Shown here piece by piece: positions 1 through 8,529 of a stretch of DNA of 64,000 nt. Position numbers and translations under genes: made by a program. How positions within the stretch are numbered: the stretch's first letter is position 1; every line of letters starts with the position of its first letter. This DNA is from Paractinoplanes polyasparticus (GTDB lineage Bacteria; Actinomycetota; Actinomycetes; Mycobacteriales; Micromonosporaceae): positions 124,001 through 188,000 of the forward strand of contig NZ_JAHWFK010000023.1 in assembly GCF_019710575.1 (NCBI RefSeq). Reading direction: 5' to 3'. The notes below the pieces were generated by a model that saw only the letters and a list, made by a program, of their open reading frames with translations, did no database searches and had not been told where the DNA came from.

Positions 1-1811
1 TGGCCGAACGTTGGACGCTGTTCGTGGGCGCGCTGCTGTCGGTAGCTCTCGGGGTGGCGCTCGTGCAATCTTCGCTGCTGTTGCTGATCTCGGCCGCGGG
101 GCAGAGCTCGGACGATGCCGCAGTGCCGATGCTGGGCGTCGTGCTGGGCGGATCGGTCTTCCTGGCCGGCTTCGTCATCAGTTCGACGTTCGCCTTCACC
201 GTCGACCAGCGCCGCCGCGACCTGGCCCTGCTGCGGCTGGTCGGCGGCAGCCGCGGTCAGGTACGCCGGCTGTTGCTGGGTGAGGCGTTGCTGCTGGGCC
301 TGACCGGCGCCGGGTTCGGCGTGCCGGCGGGGCTGGGGGTGATGGCGGTGCAGACGTGGCTGATGCGCCGGTTCGAGTTCGTGCCGCCGGGGTTCACCGG
401 CGAGTGGCGGATGTGGATCCTCGGCGTCTCGTTCGGCACGGGCATCCTGCTCGCGGTGGCCGGTGTGCTGGTCGCGGCGCGGCGGGCGGCCCGGGTGCGG
501 CCGCTGGAGGCGTTGCGCGAGAGCGGCGCGGCGGCCCGGGTGATGACGGCCGGGCGCTGGGTGGCCGGGCTGTTCTTCTTCGCCGGCGCGCTGGCGCTGG
601 TCATCGTGGCCCCGCACGGCGGTCCGGCCGGCGGCCAGGCGATGGCGATGAACGTGGCCATGCCGGCTGCAGTGGCGATGGTGGCGTTCGGGCCGTTGCT
701 GGTTCCGGTGCTGGCCCGGTTGGTGCCGTTCGGGGGCGGAGTGCTCGGGTCGCTGGCCCGGGCGAACGTGCGCGATGCCCGCCGGCGGTCGGCCTCGGTG
801 GCGGCGCCGCTGATCGTGCTGGTCGCCCTGGTCGTGGGTAACACCGGCGCCGGGAGCTCGTTCACGGCGAGCGGCGTCGACGAACTGGCCCGCTCGACCC
901 ACGCCGACTTCGTGGTGGAGGCGCCGGTGCCGGCCGGAGCGGTGCCGGGTGTGGCCACCGTGTCCGCCGAGACCGCACTGCTCGCCGACGTCACGGTCGG
1001 GTCGGGCGACGAGCGGGAGACGACAGCGCTCGACGCGCTGGTGATCGACCCCCGGGCGTACGCGGCGGTGCACGGAACGGCGGTCGAGCTGAGCGGCCGG
1101 GCGGTGGCCCGGGGCCCCGGCGGTGAGGTGCCCGCCCGCGGCCGGGTGAGCGTCCGGCTGCCGGGGGCCGACCTCGGTCAGCTGCCGGTGGTGGCCGCAG
1201 TCCCCGAGCGGATGAGCGGCGGCGCGAGCCTGCTGCTGCCACCCGGTCTGGTGCCCGCGGCCGCACTGGCACAGGCCCCTACCCGCTCGTTCGTGGCGCT
1301 CGAGCCGGGCGCTGACCCGGCCGCCGTACGGGCCGAACTCGCCCGCCTGGGCCCGGTGAACACCGCCGGCGACTGGCTGCGCGCGGACGCCGAACAACGC
1401 AGCTCGACCACCAACAAGGTCATGCTGATCGTGCTCGGCCTGGGCGGCCTCTACGCGCTGATCGGCGTGATCAACTCGATCGTCATCGGCGCCGCCACCC
1501 GCCGCCGCGAGTTCGCCGAGGCCCGCGTGACCGGTCTGACCCGCGCCCAGGTCGTCCGGTCGGCCCTGCTCGAGGCGTACGCGGTGACCGCCGCCGCCCT
1601 GGTCCTGGGCGCCGTAGCCGCGTCGGCCGCCTTCTTCGCGGTGCTCGCCACCACCTCGGCCGTGACCGGTGCCGCCACCCTCGACCTGCCCTGGCCCCTG
1701 TTCGCCGCAGTAGCCGCGATCGCCCTGACCGTCACCGGCGCGACCAGCCTGATCACGTCCTGGTCGGCCACCCGCCACCCGCCAGTGAGCCTGCTGGCCG
1801 CCCGCGAGTGA
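1..1811 (+). CDS. ABC transporter permease, FtsX family (5' end cut by window edge)
   Basis: Integral-membrane permease of the FtsX/MacB type, likely working with an ATPase encoded just left of the window. The frame is already open at base 3, so no start is visible and about 602 residues remain. Two FtsX-type blocks are seen: an N-terminal one carrying RRRDLALLRLVGGS, and a C-terminal one carrying RRREFAEARVTGLTRAQV. Both are flanked by strongly hydrophobic helices. Between them lies a roughly 200-residue, mostly hydrophilic extracytoplasmic region. This duplicated layout is usual for actinobacterial exporters of lipids, peptides or antibiotics. The substrate cannot be told. The stop lies 10 bases before the palindrome that controls the next operon. 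Confidence 0.85.
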   Translation, partial: AERWTLFVGALLSVALGVALVQSSLLLLISAAGQSSDDAAVPMLGVVLGGSVFLAGFVISSTFAFTVDQRRRDLALLRLVGGSRGQVRRLLLGEALLLGLTGAGFGVPAGLGVMAVQTWLMRRFEFVPPGFTGEWRMWILGVSFGTGILLAVAGVLVAARRAARVRPLEALRESGAAARVMTAGRWVAGLFFFAGALALVIVAPHGGPAGGQAMAMNVAMPAAVAMVAFGPLLVPVLARLVPFGGGVLGSLARANVRDARRRSASVAAPLIVLVALVVGNTGAGSSFTASGVDELARSTHADFVVEAPVPAGAVPGVATVSAETALLADVTVGSGDERETTALDALVIDPRAYAAVHGTAVELSGRAVARGPGGEVPARGRVSVRLPGADLGQLPVVAAVPERMSGGASLLLPPGLVPAAALAQAPTRSFVALEPGADPAAVRAELARLGPVNTAGDWLRADAEQRSSTTNKVMLIVLGLGGLYALIGVINSIVIGAATRRREFAEARVTGLTRAQVVRSALLEAYAVTAAALVLGAVAASAAFFAVLATTSAVTGAATLDLPWPLFAAVAAIALTVTGATSLITSWSATRHPPVSLLAARE

Positions 1812-1821
1812 TCGGACTAAG

Positions 1822-1853
1822 ATGTACCTACACTTCGCCGGGTGTAGGTACAT
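1822..1853. promoter_or_regulatory. Perfect 12-bp inverted repeat before the toxin-antitoxin operon
   Basis: ATGTACCTACAC (1822-1833) and GTGTAGGTACAT (1842-1853) are exact reverse complements separated by 8 bases. A further GGGTGT half-like piece follows at about 1858. The element lies 52 bases before the antitoxin start. No T run follows, so an operator is more likely than a terminator for the permease gene. Antitoxins of the Phd/YefM family bind such dyads to repress their own operon, so autoregulation is inferred. Confidence 0.65.
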
Positions 1854-1904
1854 TGCCGGGTGTCAACATTGCCGACTGTAGGGATATGGCCGAGGAGGTC
1901 GTCG

Positions 1905-2189
1905 ATGAGTTCAGTTTCCGTCCGGGAGTTCTCCTACAACCCGAGCGCGATGTTCAACCGCGTCGAGCAGGGCGAGACGATCGAGGTGACTCGTCACGGC
2001 AAGGTCATCGCTGTGCTGTTGCCCGGGGCAAGTGGCTTGGGCCGCTATTCTCCTCTGGTCGCCAAGGGGCTGATCCGGCTCAAGGCCACCACGACAGCCG
2101 ACCTCGACCAGATGCCGTCCTACGACGTTCCAGCCGGCGTCTCACCGCTCGACATCCTGCTGGACGCCCGAGCCGAGGACGACCGTTGA
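1905..2189 (+). CDS. Phd/YefM-type antitoxin
   Basis: DNA-binding antitoxin of a type II toxin-antitoxin pair, 94 residues. The N-terminus MSSVSVREFSYNPSAMF followed by EVTRHGKVIAVLLP is the typical Phd/YefM fold start, in which a VREF or VRELR segment leads into a short dimerising sheet. The C-terminal part, rich in Asp and Ala, would wrap the toxin. The ATG at 1905 was chosen because GAGGAGG sits 6 bases upstream; the longer frame from 1860 has no such site. The stop overlaps the toxin start by 4 bases. Probably represses itself through the palindrome at 1822-1853. Confidence 0.85.
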   Translation: MSSVSVREFSYNPSAMFNRVEQGETIEVTRHGKVIAVLLPGASGLGRYSPLVAKGLIRLKATTTADLDQMPSYDVPAGVSPLDILLDARAEDDR

Positions 2190-2578
2190 TCTATCTGGAT
2201 GCTTCCGCCCTCGTCACCCTCATTTCGAGGCGGACCTATGCCGAGGAACTGCGCCAGTTCCTGAGCGCCCGGCCGGGGATGCCGATGGCCACAAGTACCC
2301 TCGGCTTCGTCGAGACCGTCCGCACCATGGACCGTATCGGCGACTACCCCAGCCTCATGCGTGACCTCGTCGGCCGCTTCACGGAGATTCTGCTGACCGA
2401 AGAGGTCCGCGATGCGGCAGCCCAGCTGCCGGGCGCCCTCCGGACGCTCGATGCCATCCACGTGGCCAGCGCGCAGGTTCTCGGCGATTCTCTGGACACG
2501 CTGATCACCTACGACAAACGGATGATCGAGGTCGCCCGGGCGGAAGGGCTTCCGGTCGAGGCTCCGGGCTTCTTCTGA
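2186..2578 (+). CDS. PIN-domain ribonuclease toxin (VapC-like)
   Basis: Predicted Mg-dependent RNase toxin of 130 residues, partner of the upstream antitoxin. The start is taken as TTG at 2186, overlapping the antitoxin stop in TTGA; this gives MIYLDASALVTL, the canonical PIN opening with the first acidic residue at position 4. Further acidic residues expected of the metal site are in FVETVR, in LDAIHVAS and in ITYDKRM. The RNA target is unknown. The start codon is inferred from the overlap and fold, since no ATG or GTG lies in the right place. Confidence 0.85.
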   Translation: MIYLDASALVTLISRRTYAEELRQFLSARPGMPMATSTLGFVETVRTMDRIGDYPSLMRDLVGRFTEILLTEEVRDAAAQLPGALRTLDAIHVASAQVLGDSLDTLITYDKRMIEVARAEGLPVEAPGFF

Positions 2579-2646
2579 CAGGCGTCGGCGCCAACAGGCC
2601 GAGCCGGCGTGGCGAATGGACGACAGGAGTGACGAAGAGCAGGCAC

Positions 2647-3801
2647 CTAGCGTGATGGATCAAATCCCCATTCGTCGGCTTCGGCACGTTGGCCGGCGAG
2701 GAAGCCGCGGCCGGTCCTGTTGACTCTGCCGGTCGGCATGCGGACGACGTCGGCGATCACGGCGTCGTCGTCGGTCAGGCGGACTGCGGCCGGGCTGTCG
2801 TAGACGACCAGCAGGCGGCCTTCGCCGTATCTGCTGATGCCTTCCGCGTGGTCGTCGCCCTCGCCGTACGTCAGTTCGAGCACCCGGCTGATCAGGTCGC
2901 CCCGCACGATCGTCGGCTGCTCGGACCGGGCTGCGCCGTGCCAGCGGTAGACCCGCACCGGGCCGTCCAGGTCCATCGTCGGGCCGGCCAGGATCAGCAG
3001 GTCGTCGCCGTCGGGGCAGAGGTCGCGGACGCCCAGGCCGTCGAGCTTCAGCACGTGCTTGCGGTAGGTGAAGCCGTCCGCAAACTCGTGCAGCCGCAGC
3101 CGGTCGGGCTCGTCGGGGTCGATGTAGGGCCGCAGCTCCAGCACGAACGCCCAGCCGCGCAGCACCGGCCCGCGCAGGCCCAGGTAGATCCGGTCGCCGC
3201 TGACCGCGATGCCCTCGATGTCGAGCCCGTTGTCCTTGCCCGGGATCGGCAGGAACGGCGCCAGGTGCTCGTCGCGGCGAAGCAGGCGGCGCAGGTCGTC
3301 CTGGCCGCCCAGGGCGGCGGCGTAGTGCTTCTCGCCGTCGATCTCGATTTCCCGTACGGGGGTGGGTAGCCCGTCCACGTCGGCGATCGGGAGCCGTACG
3401 AGAATCTGGCGATTCTCCTGCCCCTCGATGCGCGCCAGCCGCTTGAGCGCCTTCGCCCCCTCGTGCCGCTGCTTGATCTGCTTGCGGCGCAGGCTGTGCG
3501 AGCCGATCGCCCACAGGAACGACCCGGACCGGGCCAGCCCTTCGACGTCGGCCTCCTCCTCGATGTCGGTGCCCGGCAGGCTGATGAAATCGCCCAGGCT
3601 GTACGTCGTCTCGTCGCCGAACTCGGTGGGCCGGGCCGGGTCGTCGGCGACCAGCCGTTCCACGGTCGCCGTCTCGTCGCCCGCGATCCACAGGACGGGA
3701 CCGTCGAGGCGTACGGCGGAGAGGTTGGTGTGTGTCGCCGCGGCGCGCGACTTGTCCCCGAAGCGCAGCCGGACCGTGTGTTCCAAGGTCATGGTCATCA
3801 T
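2647..3801 (-). CDS. DUF3616 domain protein
   Basis: A 384-residue cytoplasmic protein with no signal peptide or membrane segment. Repeated beta-strand patterns such as LWIAGDETATVERL, ADVEGLARSGSFLWAIGSHS and DIEGIAVSGDRIYLGLRGP suggest a beta-propeller, and they match what I know of DUF3616 proteins. The family has no settled function. Three in-frame ATG codons lie together at 3801, 3798 and 3792; the first is used, without a clear ribosome binding site. It converges with the PIN toxin gene and precedes no obvious partner. Confidence 0.7.
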   Translation of the reverse strand: MMTMTLEHTVRLRFGDKSRAAATHTNLSAVRLDGPVLWIAGDETATVERLVADDPARPTEFGDETTYSLGDFISLPGTDIEEEADVEGLARSGSFLWAIGSHSLRRKQIKQRHEGAKALKRLARIEGQENRQILVRLPIADVDGLPTPVREIEIDGEKHYAAALGGQDDLRRLLRRDEHLAPFLPIPGKDNGLDIEGIAVSGDRIYLGLRGPVLRGWAFVLELRPYIDPDEPDRLRLHEFADGFTYRKHVLKLDGLGVRDLCPDGDDLLILAGPTMDLDGPVRVYRWHGAARSEQPTIVRGDLISRVLELTYGEGDDHAEGISRYGEGRLLVVYDSPAAVRLTDDDAVIADVVRMPTGRVNRTGRGFLAGQRAEADEWGFDPSR

Positions 3802-3849
3802 CGTCGCACCGGGGAACCACCCCGCGTGTCCGCTGACGGGATTGCGAAA

Positions 3850-5208
3850 TCAGCTGGACGGGCGAGGTGCGGCGGCCGGACTGCGGTGCCCGTCGGCGTC
3901 CACCGCCCGTACGCCGAAGAAGACGTTGTCCTTGGAGAGGTCGATGGTCACCTCGCTGACCTTGCCCACGGCCCGCGAATGCTGCCAGTCGGCGGCGGTC
4001 GTCTCGCGCCACACCACCTCGTAGCCGGCCAGGTCGGGCTCGGCGCCGAGCTGCCAGCGCAGCGTGGTGGCGTTGGTGAGCTGGGTTGTGTCGATGACCA
4101 GGCCTTTCGGCGTGCCCGGGGCCTGGGCGAGCGACCAGAGTACGGAGGCGTTGGTTCGGGCCACCCGGGCGATGTACCCGAAGTCGCAGAATTCGACCAG
4201 GTCGCCGTACTGGACGCCGTTCTCGACGCGGACGTCCTGGTGCTCGTGGGCGAAGTTCTCCCGCGGTTCGGTGAATCGGGCCGCCGGATAGCCGCGGAGC
4301 AGGAACGAGATGTGGTCACTGCCGCGCAGATAGCGGTCACGGCGCCAGATGAGACGTACGTCGAGGTCGGTCCGCAGGTCGGCCACGAACCGCCCGAGCT
4401 GGCGGGACGGCCCGTCGTTCTCGCCGCCGACGCTCTTGCGGGTGGTCGCCTCGGCTGCCGTCTCCGAGGTGGGCACGCCCTCGACGAAGAGCCGCACCGA
4501 CCGGTTGGCGGGCCGGGTGCCGTCGTGGGCGTCGCCCGTGCCGACGATGTCGTTGCTGAACATGGCCTGGATGTCGGCGCCCTGGTCTTTGTAGGACTGG
4601 GCCAGGTGGTCGGAGCCGTACAGCCCCTGTTCCTCGCCGGCCACGGCCGCGAACACGATGGTCGCCTCGGGACGGCGGGTGGCCAGCACCCGCGCCAACT
4701 CCATGATCACGGCGACTCCGGACGCGTCGTCGTCGGCGCCCGGCGCGTCCTTGACCGCGTCCATCACGTCGGTCACACGCGAGTCGTAGTGCCCGGTCAC
4801 CACGTAGATCCGTTCCGGCGTGACACTGCCGCGCAGCGTGGCGACCACGTTGGTGATCGTGGTCGGCGCCGGGATGCGCGGCGAGACCGGCTGCACGAAC
4901 GACTGCAACTCGACCGTCATCCGGCCGCCGGAGGCCGCCGCGTACCGCTGCAGCTCGGCGAAGATCCAGTCGCGCGCCGCCCCGATGCCGCGCACCGGAT
5001 CGTCCTGGCTGGAAAGGGTGTGCCGGGTGCCGAACGAGACCAGCTTGCGGACGATGGCCTCGACCCGTTCGGGCTCGATCTCGCGCAGGATCGCCTTCAG
5101 CTCGCCCTGGGGAACCGCCCCGGCCCGGGCCCCGCTCGGAGCGACCAGCGGAGCTGCTGCAGCCGCCGCGGACACCGTCAGAAACGCACGCCGACTCGAT
5201 GTGGCCAT
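3850..5208 (-). CDS. Secreted M28-family zinc peptidase with C-terminal Fn3-like domain
   Basis: Extracellular di-zinc aminopeptidase-type enzyme, 452 residues. The N-terminus SSRRAFLTV followed by an Ala-rich stretch ending ARAGA is a twin-arginine export signal. Zinc and catalytic residues of family M28 are all visible: His in VTGHYDSR near residue 140, Asp in GADDDASG near 160, the GEE pair near 192, Asp in FSNDIVG, and His in GSDHISF. The last 100 residues, with WRETTAADWQHS and VFFGVRAVDADG, resemble a fibronectin type III domain. ATG at 5208 is preferred to GTG at 5217 because the weak AGAGTGGA site is spaced for it. Peptide specificity is not predictable. Confidence 0.88.
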   Translation of the reverse strand: MATSSRRAFLTVSAAAAAAPLVAPSGARAGAVPQGELKAILREIEPERVEAIVRKLVSFGTRHTLSSQDDPVRGIGAARDWIFAELQRYAAASGGRMTVELQSFVQPVSPRIPAPTTITNVVATLRGSVTPERIYVVTGHYDSRVTDVMDAVKDAPGADDDASGVAVIMELARVLATRRPEATIVFAAVAGEEQGLYGSDHLAQSYKDQGADIQAMFSNDIVGTGDAHDGTRPANRSVRLFVEGVPTSETAAEATTRKSVGGENDGPSRQLGRFVADLRTDLDVRLIWRRDRYLRGSDHISFLLRGYPAARFTEPRENFAHEHQDVRVENGVQYGDLVEFCDFGYIARVARTNASVLWSLAQAPGTPKGLVIDTTQLTNATTLRWQLGAEPDLAGYEVVWRETTAADWQHSRAVGKVSEVTIDLSKDNVFFGVRAVDADGHRSPAAAPRPSS

Positions 5209-5284
5209 GCCGTCCACTCTGGTCCTCGAACGTCGAGATGTCCACGCTCATCTATGTCTTGGCATGCCCGGTTAGAGTCGCGTC

Positions 5285-5743
5285 ATGATGGTGCGTACGC
5301 GGTGGAGCGTGCCGCAGAGCCCGGCCGAGATGTGGCCCGCGCTGTGTGACTCGCGCATCGAGCTGACCCCGCGCTGCCCGGTTTTCTACCTCGGCACGCC
5401 TCGACCCGCCGAGTGCCGGCTCCCCGAGGGTTCGGGCCAAGTGGGCGCGGCCCGGCAGTGTGTCTCCGAGCAGGGCACCATCCGCCAGCGCATCGACGTC
5501 TGGGAGCCGCCGGCCCGGCTCGCCTTCCACATGGAAGAGACCGACCTCTGCTTCGACCGCTTCGTCGACCGCCTGGGCGACACGTTCGAACTGACGCCGG
5601 AGGGCTCGGGCACCCGGATCACCCGTACGACAACGGTTTCCGTACGCCACCGGTTCGCGGGTCTGCTCTACCCGGCGCTCTGGGTGGGCCTGAAGTCGGT
5701 GCACCGCTTCGTTTTCCGCAACTGGCAACGTCAGGCGACGTAG
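5285..5743 (+). CDS. SRPBCC (START-like) family protein
   Basis: A 152-residue protein with the SRPBCC pattern: an opening strand MVRTRWSVPQSPAEMWPALCD, the central RQRIDVWEPPARLAFHME, and FELTPEGSGTRITRTTTVS before a C-terminal amphipathic helix. Such proteins form a deep pocket for hydrophobic ligands; the ligand here is unknown. The C-terminal helix HRFAGLLYPALWVGLKSVHR is quite hydrophobic. It stands alone between two minus-strand genes. ATG codons at 5285 and 5288 are equally possible starts. Confidence 0.65.
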   Translation: MMVRTRWSVPQSPAEMWPALCDSRIELTPRCPVFYLGTPRPAECRLPEGSGQVGAARQCVSEQGTIRQRIDVWEPPARLAFHMEETDLCFDRFVDRLGDTFELTPEGSGTRITRTTTVSVRHRFAGLLYPALWVGLKSVHRFVFRNWQRQAT

Positions 5744-5776
5744 AACGACAAGTCCTCATGCAGACCGGTTCGCATT

Positions 5777-6952
5777 TCAGCGCACGCCGAAAAGGAAGCG
5801 GGTGGGGGCGGTTCGGCGGACCAGCAGGTCGTAGACGGCGAACATGATGGCGAACGAGAGCGCGACTATCGCCAGGTACTTCACCAGCATCGGGGCGTTC
5901 CACCGGACGGCGAAGTAGGCCACCGTGACGACGATCGGCTGGTGGAGGATGTAGAGCGGTAGGGCTGCGGTCGCCAGATAGGCGTAGGTGCGTCGTTCCT
6001 GCACCGCGACCGATCGGCGAGGGCCGGCGTTTTCACTTGGGGTGGCGGCCTTTTCGGGGCCGCGGTCGAGCAAGCCCAGGATGGCGACGAGCCAGCACCA
6101 GCCGGCGGCGGCGAAGACGACTCGGGCGGCGATCGCGTGGGCCGTCATGTCGGTGAACGGTTCGCCGTCGGCCGAGCCGAGCAGCGCGCCGGAGGCGCCG
6201 AACAACAAGAAACCGATGATGGCGGCCGGTTTGGCGTCGCGGCGCATTCCCGTACGGAAGCGGTCGTCACCGGCGAGGACGAAGCCGTACAGAAACAGCA
6301 GCAGGTAGGCCCAGCGGCTCCATCCCGCGAACGCTTCCTCCATGCCCAGCAGGGCGCCGACGACGATCAGCGGAATGGCCGGGAGCACCAGCAGCACACC
6401 CCGGCGGGACACGAAGCCCAGCCGTGCGACCGGCAGCCATCGCGCCATCAGAGCCAGGATCAGCGAGAACGTCAGCAACAGCACGACGAACCACAGATGC
6501 CCGCTCTCGAAATAGTCACCCTGCACCAGGAACGGGAAGTCGGCCAGGCTCAGGTGGACGTCGAGGAAGTGCAGCAGAAACCGGGGATACGACTCGTCGT
6601 AGCCCGGGTCGGCCGCCTTCAACCGCAGCCATTGCGGCACCGGAACGAGGGTCAGCGTCGCGAAGACCAGCGGAACCCCGAGGCGCAGCAACCTTTCCCG
6701 GACGAAGCCACCGCTGCCCCGGCGCTGCATCGAATGCCACGCCCCGAATCCCGCGATCAGGAACAGCGCCGGCATCGCCCACACCACGCCCAGCCCGGCC
6801 ACCCAGGTCACGGCCTCGGTCGTCTGCGCATTCTTGACGTAGAAGTCGTCGCGCTCGTCGAACACGAGCGCACTGTGAAAGAACACCAGTCCCAGAACAA
6901 CCACAAGCCGGATCGCATCCAGTTCGGGCCGCCGTGCTTCATCCCCCGCCAT
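5777..6952 (-). CDS. Membrane acyltransferase, acyltransferase 3 family
   Basis: Polytopic membrane protein of 391 residues with about ten hydrophobic helices. The start, ELDAIRLVVVLGLVFFHS, contains the family's early R and H; the usual R-x10-H spacing is seen as R-L-V-V-V-L-G-L-V-F-F-H. The end, PLYILHQPIVVTVAYF, is also typical. These enzymes O-acylate sugars or lipids at the membrane, often using acyl-CoA. The donor and acceptor are unknown here, and no polysaccharide gene adjoins it. The next gene upstream on the same strand is 140 bases away, so cotranscription is uncertain. Confidence 0.8.
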   Translation of the reverse strand: MAGDEARRPELDAIRLVVVLGLVFFHSALVFDERDDFYVKNAQTTEAVTWVAGLGVVWAMPALFLIAGFGAWHSMQRRGSGGFVRERLLRLGVPLVFATLTLVPVPQWLRLKAADPGYDESYPRFLLHFLDVHLSLADFPFLVQGDYFESGHLWFVVLLLTFSLILALMARWLPVARLGFVSRRGVLLVLPAIPLIVVGALLGMEEAFAGWSRWAYLLLFLYGFVLAGDDRFRTGMRRDAKPAAIIGFLLFGASGALLGSADGEPFTDMTAHAIAARVVFAAAGWCWLVAILGLLDRGPEKAATPSENAGPRRSVAVQERRTYAYLATAALPLYILHQPIVVTVAYFAVRWNAPMLVKYLAIVALSFAIMFAVYDLLVRRTAPTRFLFGVR

Positions 6953-7092
6953 GCCGCCACGCTATGGTGCCCAGCATGGGAGCGGAAGCCGCGGGAAAGT
7001 CCCGTTGCTCGATCCGTCCGGCGAGCGTTCTCCGCTCCATCGCGTGGAGCTCCCGCAAGAACATCCGCCCGCCACCGAAGTCGACCGTCAGG

Positions 7093-7806
7093 TCAGGGGG
7101 CGGCGACGGCGTCGTGGACTGTTGTCTCCTGGCGGCCCAGGAAGACGGGGTCGCGGTGGGAGATGACGTCGGTCACGGCCTTGACGATGGCGCCGCGTTC
7201 GCGGATCACGGAGTTGCGCCACGGTTCTTGGTAAATTTTGACGGAGTCGTCGCCGACGCCGGTGGCTTCGATGCCCTGGCTGCGGCACAGGGCCACCGCG
7301 CGGTCCAGGTGGTAGGTCTGGGTGACGACGATGGCCTGGCGGACGCCGAAGATGCGGCCGGCCCGGGCACACGAGTCGTAGGTGTCGAAGCCGGCGTAGT
7401 CGAGGGCGACCCGCGACGCCGGCACACCCCGGGCCACCAGGTAGACCTCCGACATGCCGGGCTCGTCGTACTCCCAGCGGCTGTGGTCGCCGGAGACCAG
7501 GATCGCCTTGACCTTGCCCGCGTCGAGCAGGCGCCGGGCGATGTCGAGGCGGGCGGCCAGGAAAGGCGAGGGCGAGCCGTCGGGGTACACCTCGGCCCCG
7601 AGCACCAGCGCGACCGGCGCCGCGGGCACGTCGGCCTCGCTGTAGACGTGGCCCTGGGCGGCGGCGCGGGTCCACAGTTCGCCGCCGGCGGAGGTCAGCC
7701 CGCCCACGGCTACGGTCAGGACGACGGCCAGAACCGCGAGGCGGAGCAGGCGGCGGCGGCTGATGATCGGCACCCGACCGACGATGCCAGTCCGTGTCAA
7801 CGCCAT
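7093..7806 (-). CDS. SanA/YdcF-like DUF218 membrane protein
   Basis: A 237-residue protein with one N-terminal membrane helix (LLRLAVLAVVLTVAVGG) and a DUF218 domain outside the membrane. Family marks are ALVLGAEVYPDGSPS near the start, LVSGDHSRWEYDEPG in the middle, and IVVTQTYHLDRAVALC near the end. In E. coli, SanA and ElyC of this family affect envelope barrier function and vancomycin tolerance; the chemical role is unsettled. ATG at 7806 was chosen over a longer frame because it places the basic segment and membrane helix at the N-terminus. It diverges from the acetyltransferase gene at 7816. Confidence 0.75.
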   Translation of the reverse strand: MALTRTGIVGRVPIISRRRLLRLAVLAVVLTVAVGGLTSAGGELWTRAAAQGHVYSEADVPAAPVALVLGAEVYPDGSPSPFLAARLDIARRLLDAGKVKAILVSGDHSRWEYDEPGMSEVYLVARGVPASRVALDYAGFDTYDSCARAGRIFGVRQAIVVTQTYHLDRAVALCRSQGIEATGVGDDSVKIYQEPWRNSVIRERGAIVKAVTDVISHRDPVFLGRQETTVHDAVAAP

Positions 7807-7815
7807 GATGGGATC

Positions 7816-8529
7816 GTGCCCAGCATCGATGATCTGGCCGCCGCCACCGAGGACGACTCCTTCATGCGGTGGGCAGGCGATCGGCCCGGCGTACGGATCT
7901 GGATCGAGCCCCGCGCGGCGGTGGTCGCCGTCCCGGCCCTGTCCCGCCATGACCGGCTGGCCATCCACGGCGAGCCGGGCGCCCTCGCGGGGCTGCTGAG
8001 CCGGGTGATGCCCGAGGTCGGCCCGAGCTACCGCCCGTTCGGCAACGAGACCACCGTCGTCGAGACCGCGGAGCTACTGCCCGCAATATCGGTCGCAGGC
8101 CGTTTCGCGTGGATGGAGACGGCCACAGCGCCCGCGGGCGGTCGCGGCGAATGGCTCACCGACGACGATCTGCCCGAAGTCGAGGCGCTGCTGGAAAAGG
8201 ACTTTCCCGACTCGTACGCCCGTCCCGGCGCTCCGGGCGTGACGAGGTGGGCCGGTCAGCGCGACGAGGCCGGCGCCCTGGCCGTGGTGGCCGCCGACGC
8301 CTGGTCGAGCCCGCGGATCGGCCTCATGGGCGGCGTCGCCACCCGATCCGACCAGCGTGGTCGGGGACGGGCGGCGACGCTGTGCGCCTTCGTGACGGGT
8401 GAGCTGCTGACCGGCCGGTACCGGGTCGCGTTGCTCGCCGACTACTGGAATGTCGCGGCCGTGGCCACGTACCGCAAATTAGGTTTTGCCCTGAAGCCCT
8501 TGGCCGCCGCCCACCACGTCACTGACTGA
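7816..8529 (+). CDS. GNAT-family N-acetyltransferase
   Basis: A 237-residue protein whose C-terminal 110 residues form a GNAT fold: LMGGVATRSDQRGRGRAATLC holds the Q-x-x-G-x-G/A acetyl-CoA loop, followed by ALLADYWNVAAVATYRKLGF, the usual final strand and helix. The N-terminal half (about 120 residues) is a poorly conserved lead domain. GTG at 7816 is used since it opens the frame directly after the divergent start at 7806. Substrate unknown. The 3' end overlaps the convergent beta-glucosidase gene by 11 bases. Confidence 0.75.
   Translation: MPSIDDLAAATEDDSFMRWAGDRPGVRIWIEPRAAVVAVPALSRHDRLAIHGEPGALAGLLSRVMPEVGPSYRPFGNETTVVETAELLPAISVAGRFAWMETATAPAGGRGEWLTDDDLPEVEALLEKDFPDSYARPGAPGVTRWAGQRDEAGALAVVAADAWSSPRIGLMGGVATRSDQRGRGRAATLCAFVTGELLTGRYRVALLADYWNVAAVATYRKLGFALKPLAAAHHVTD

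Noticed and set aside
7072..7092. Possible gene or start in the 6953-7092 gap
   Set aside because: Only frames antisense to or extending from neighbours are seen; a short CGGGA-TCCCG dyad is too weak to call a terminator.
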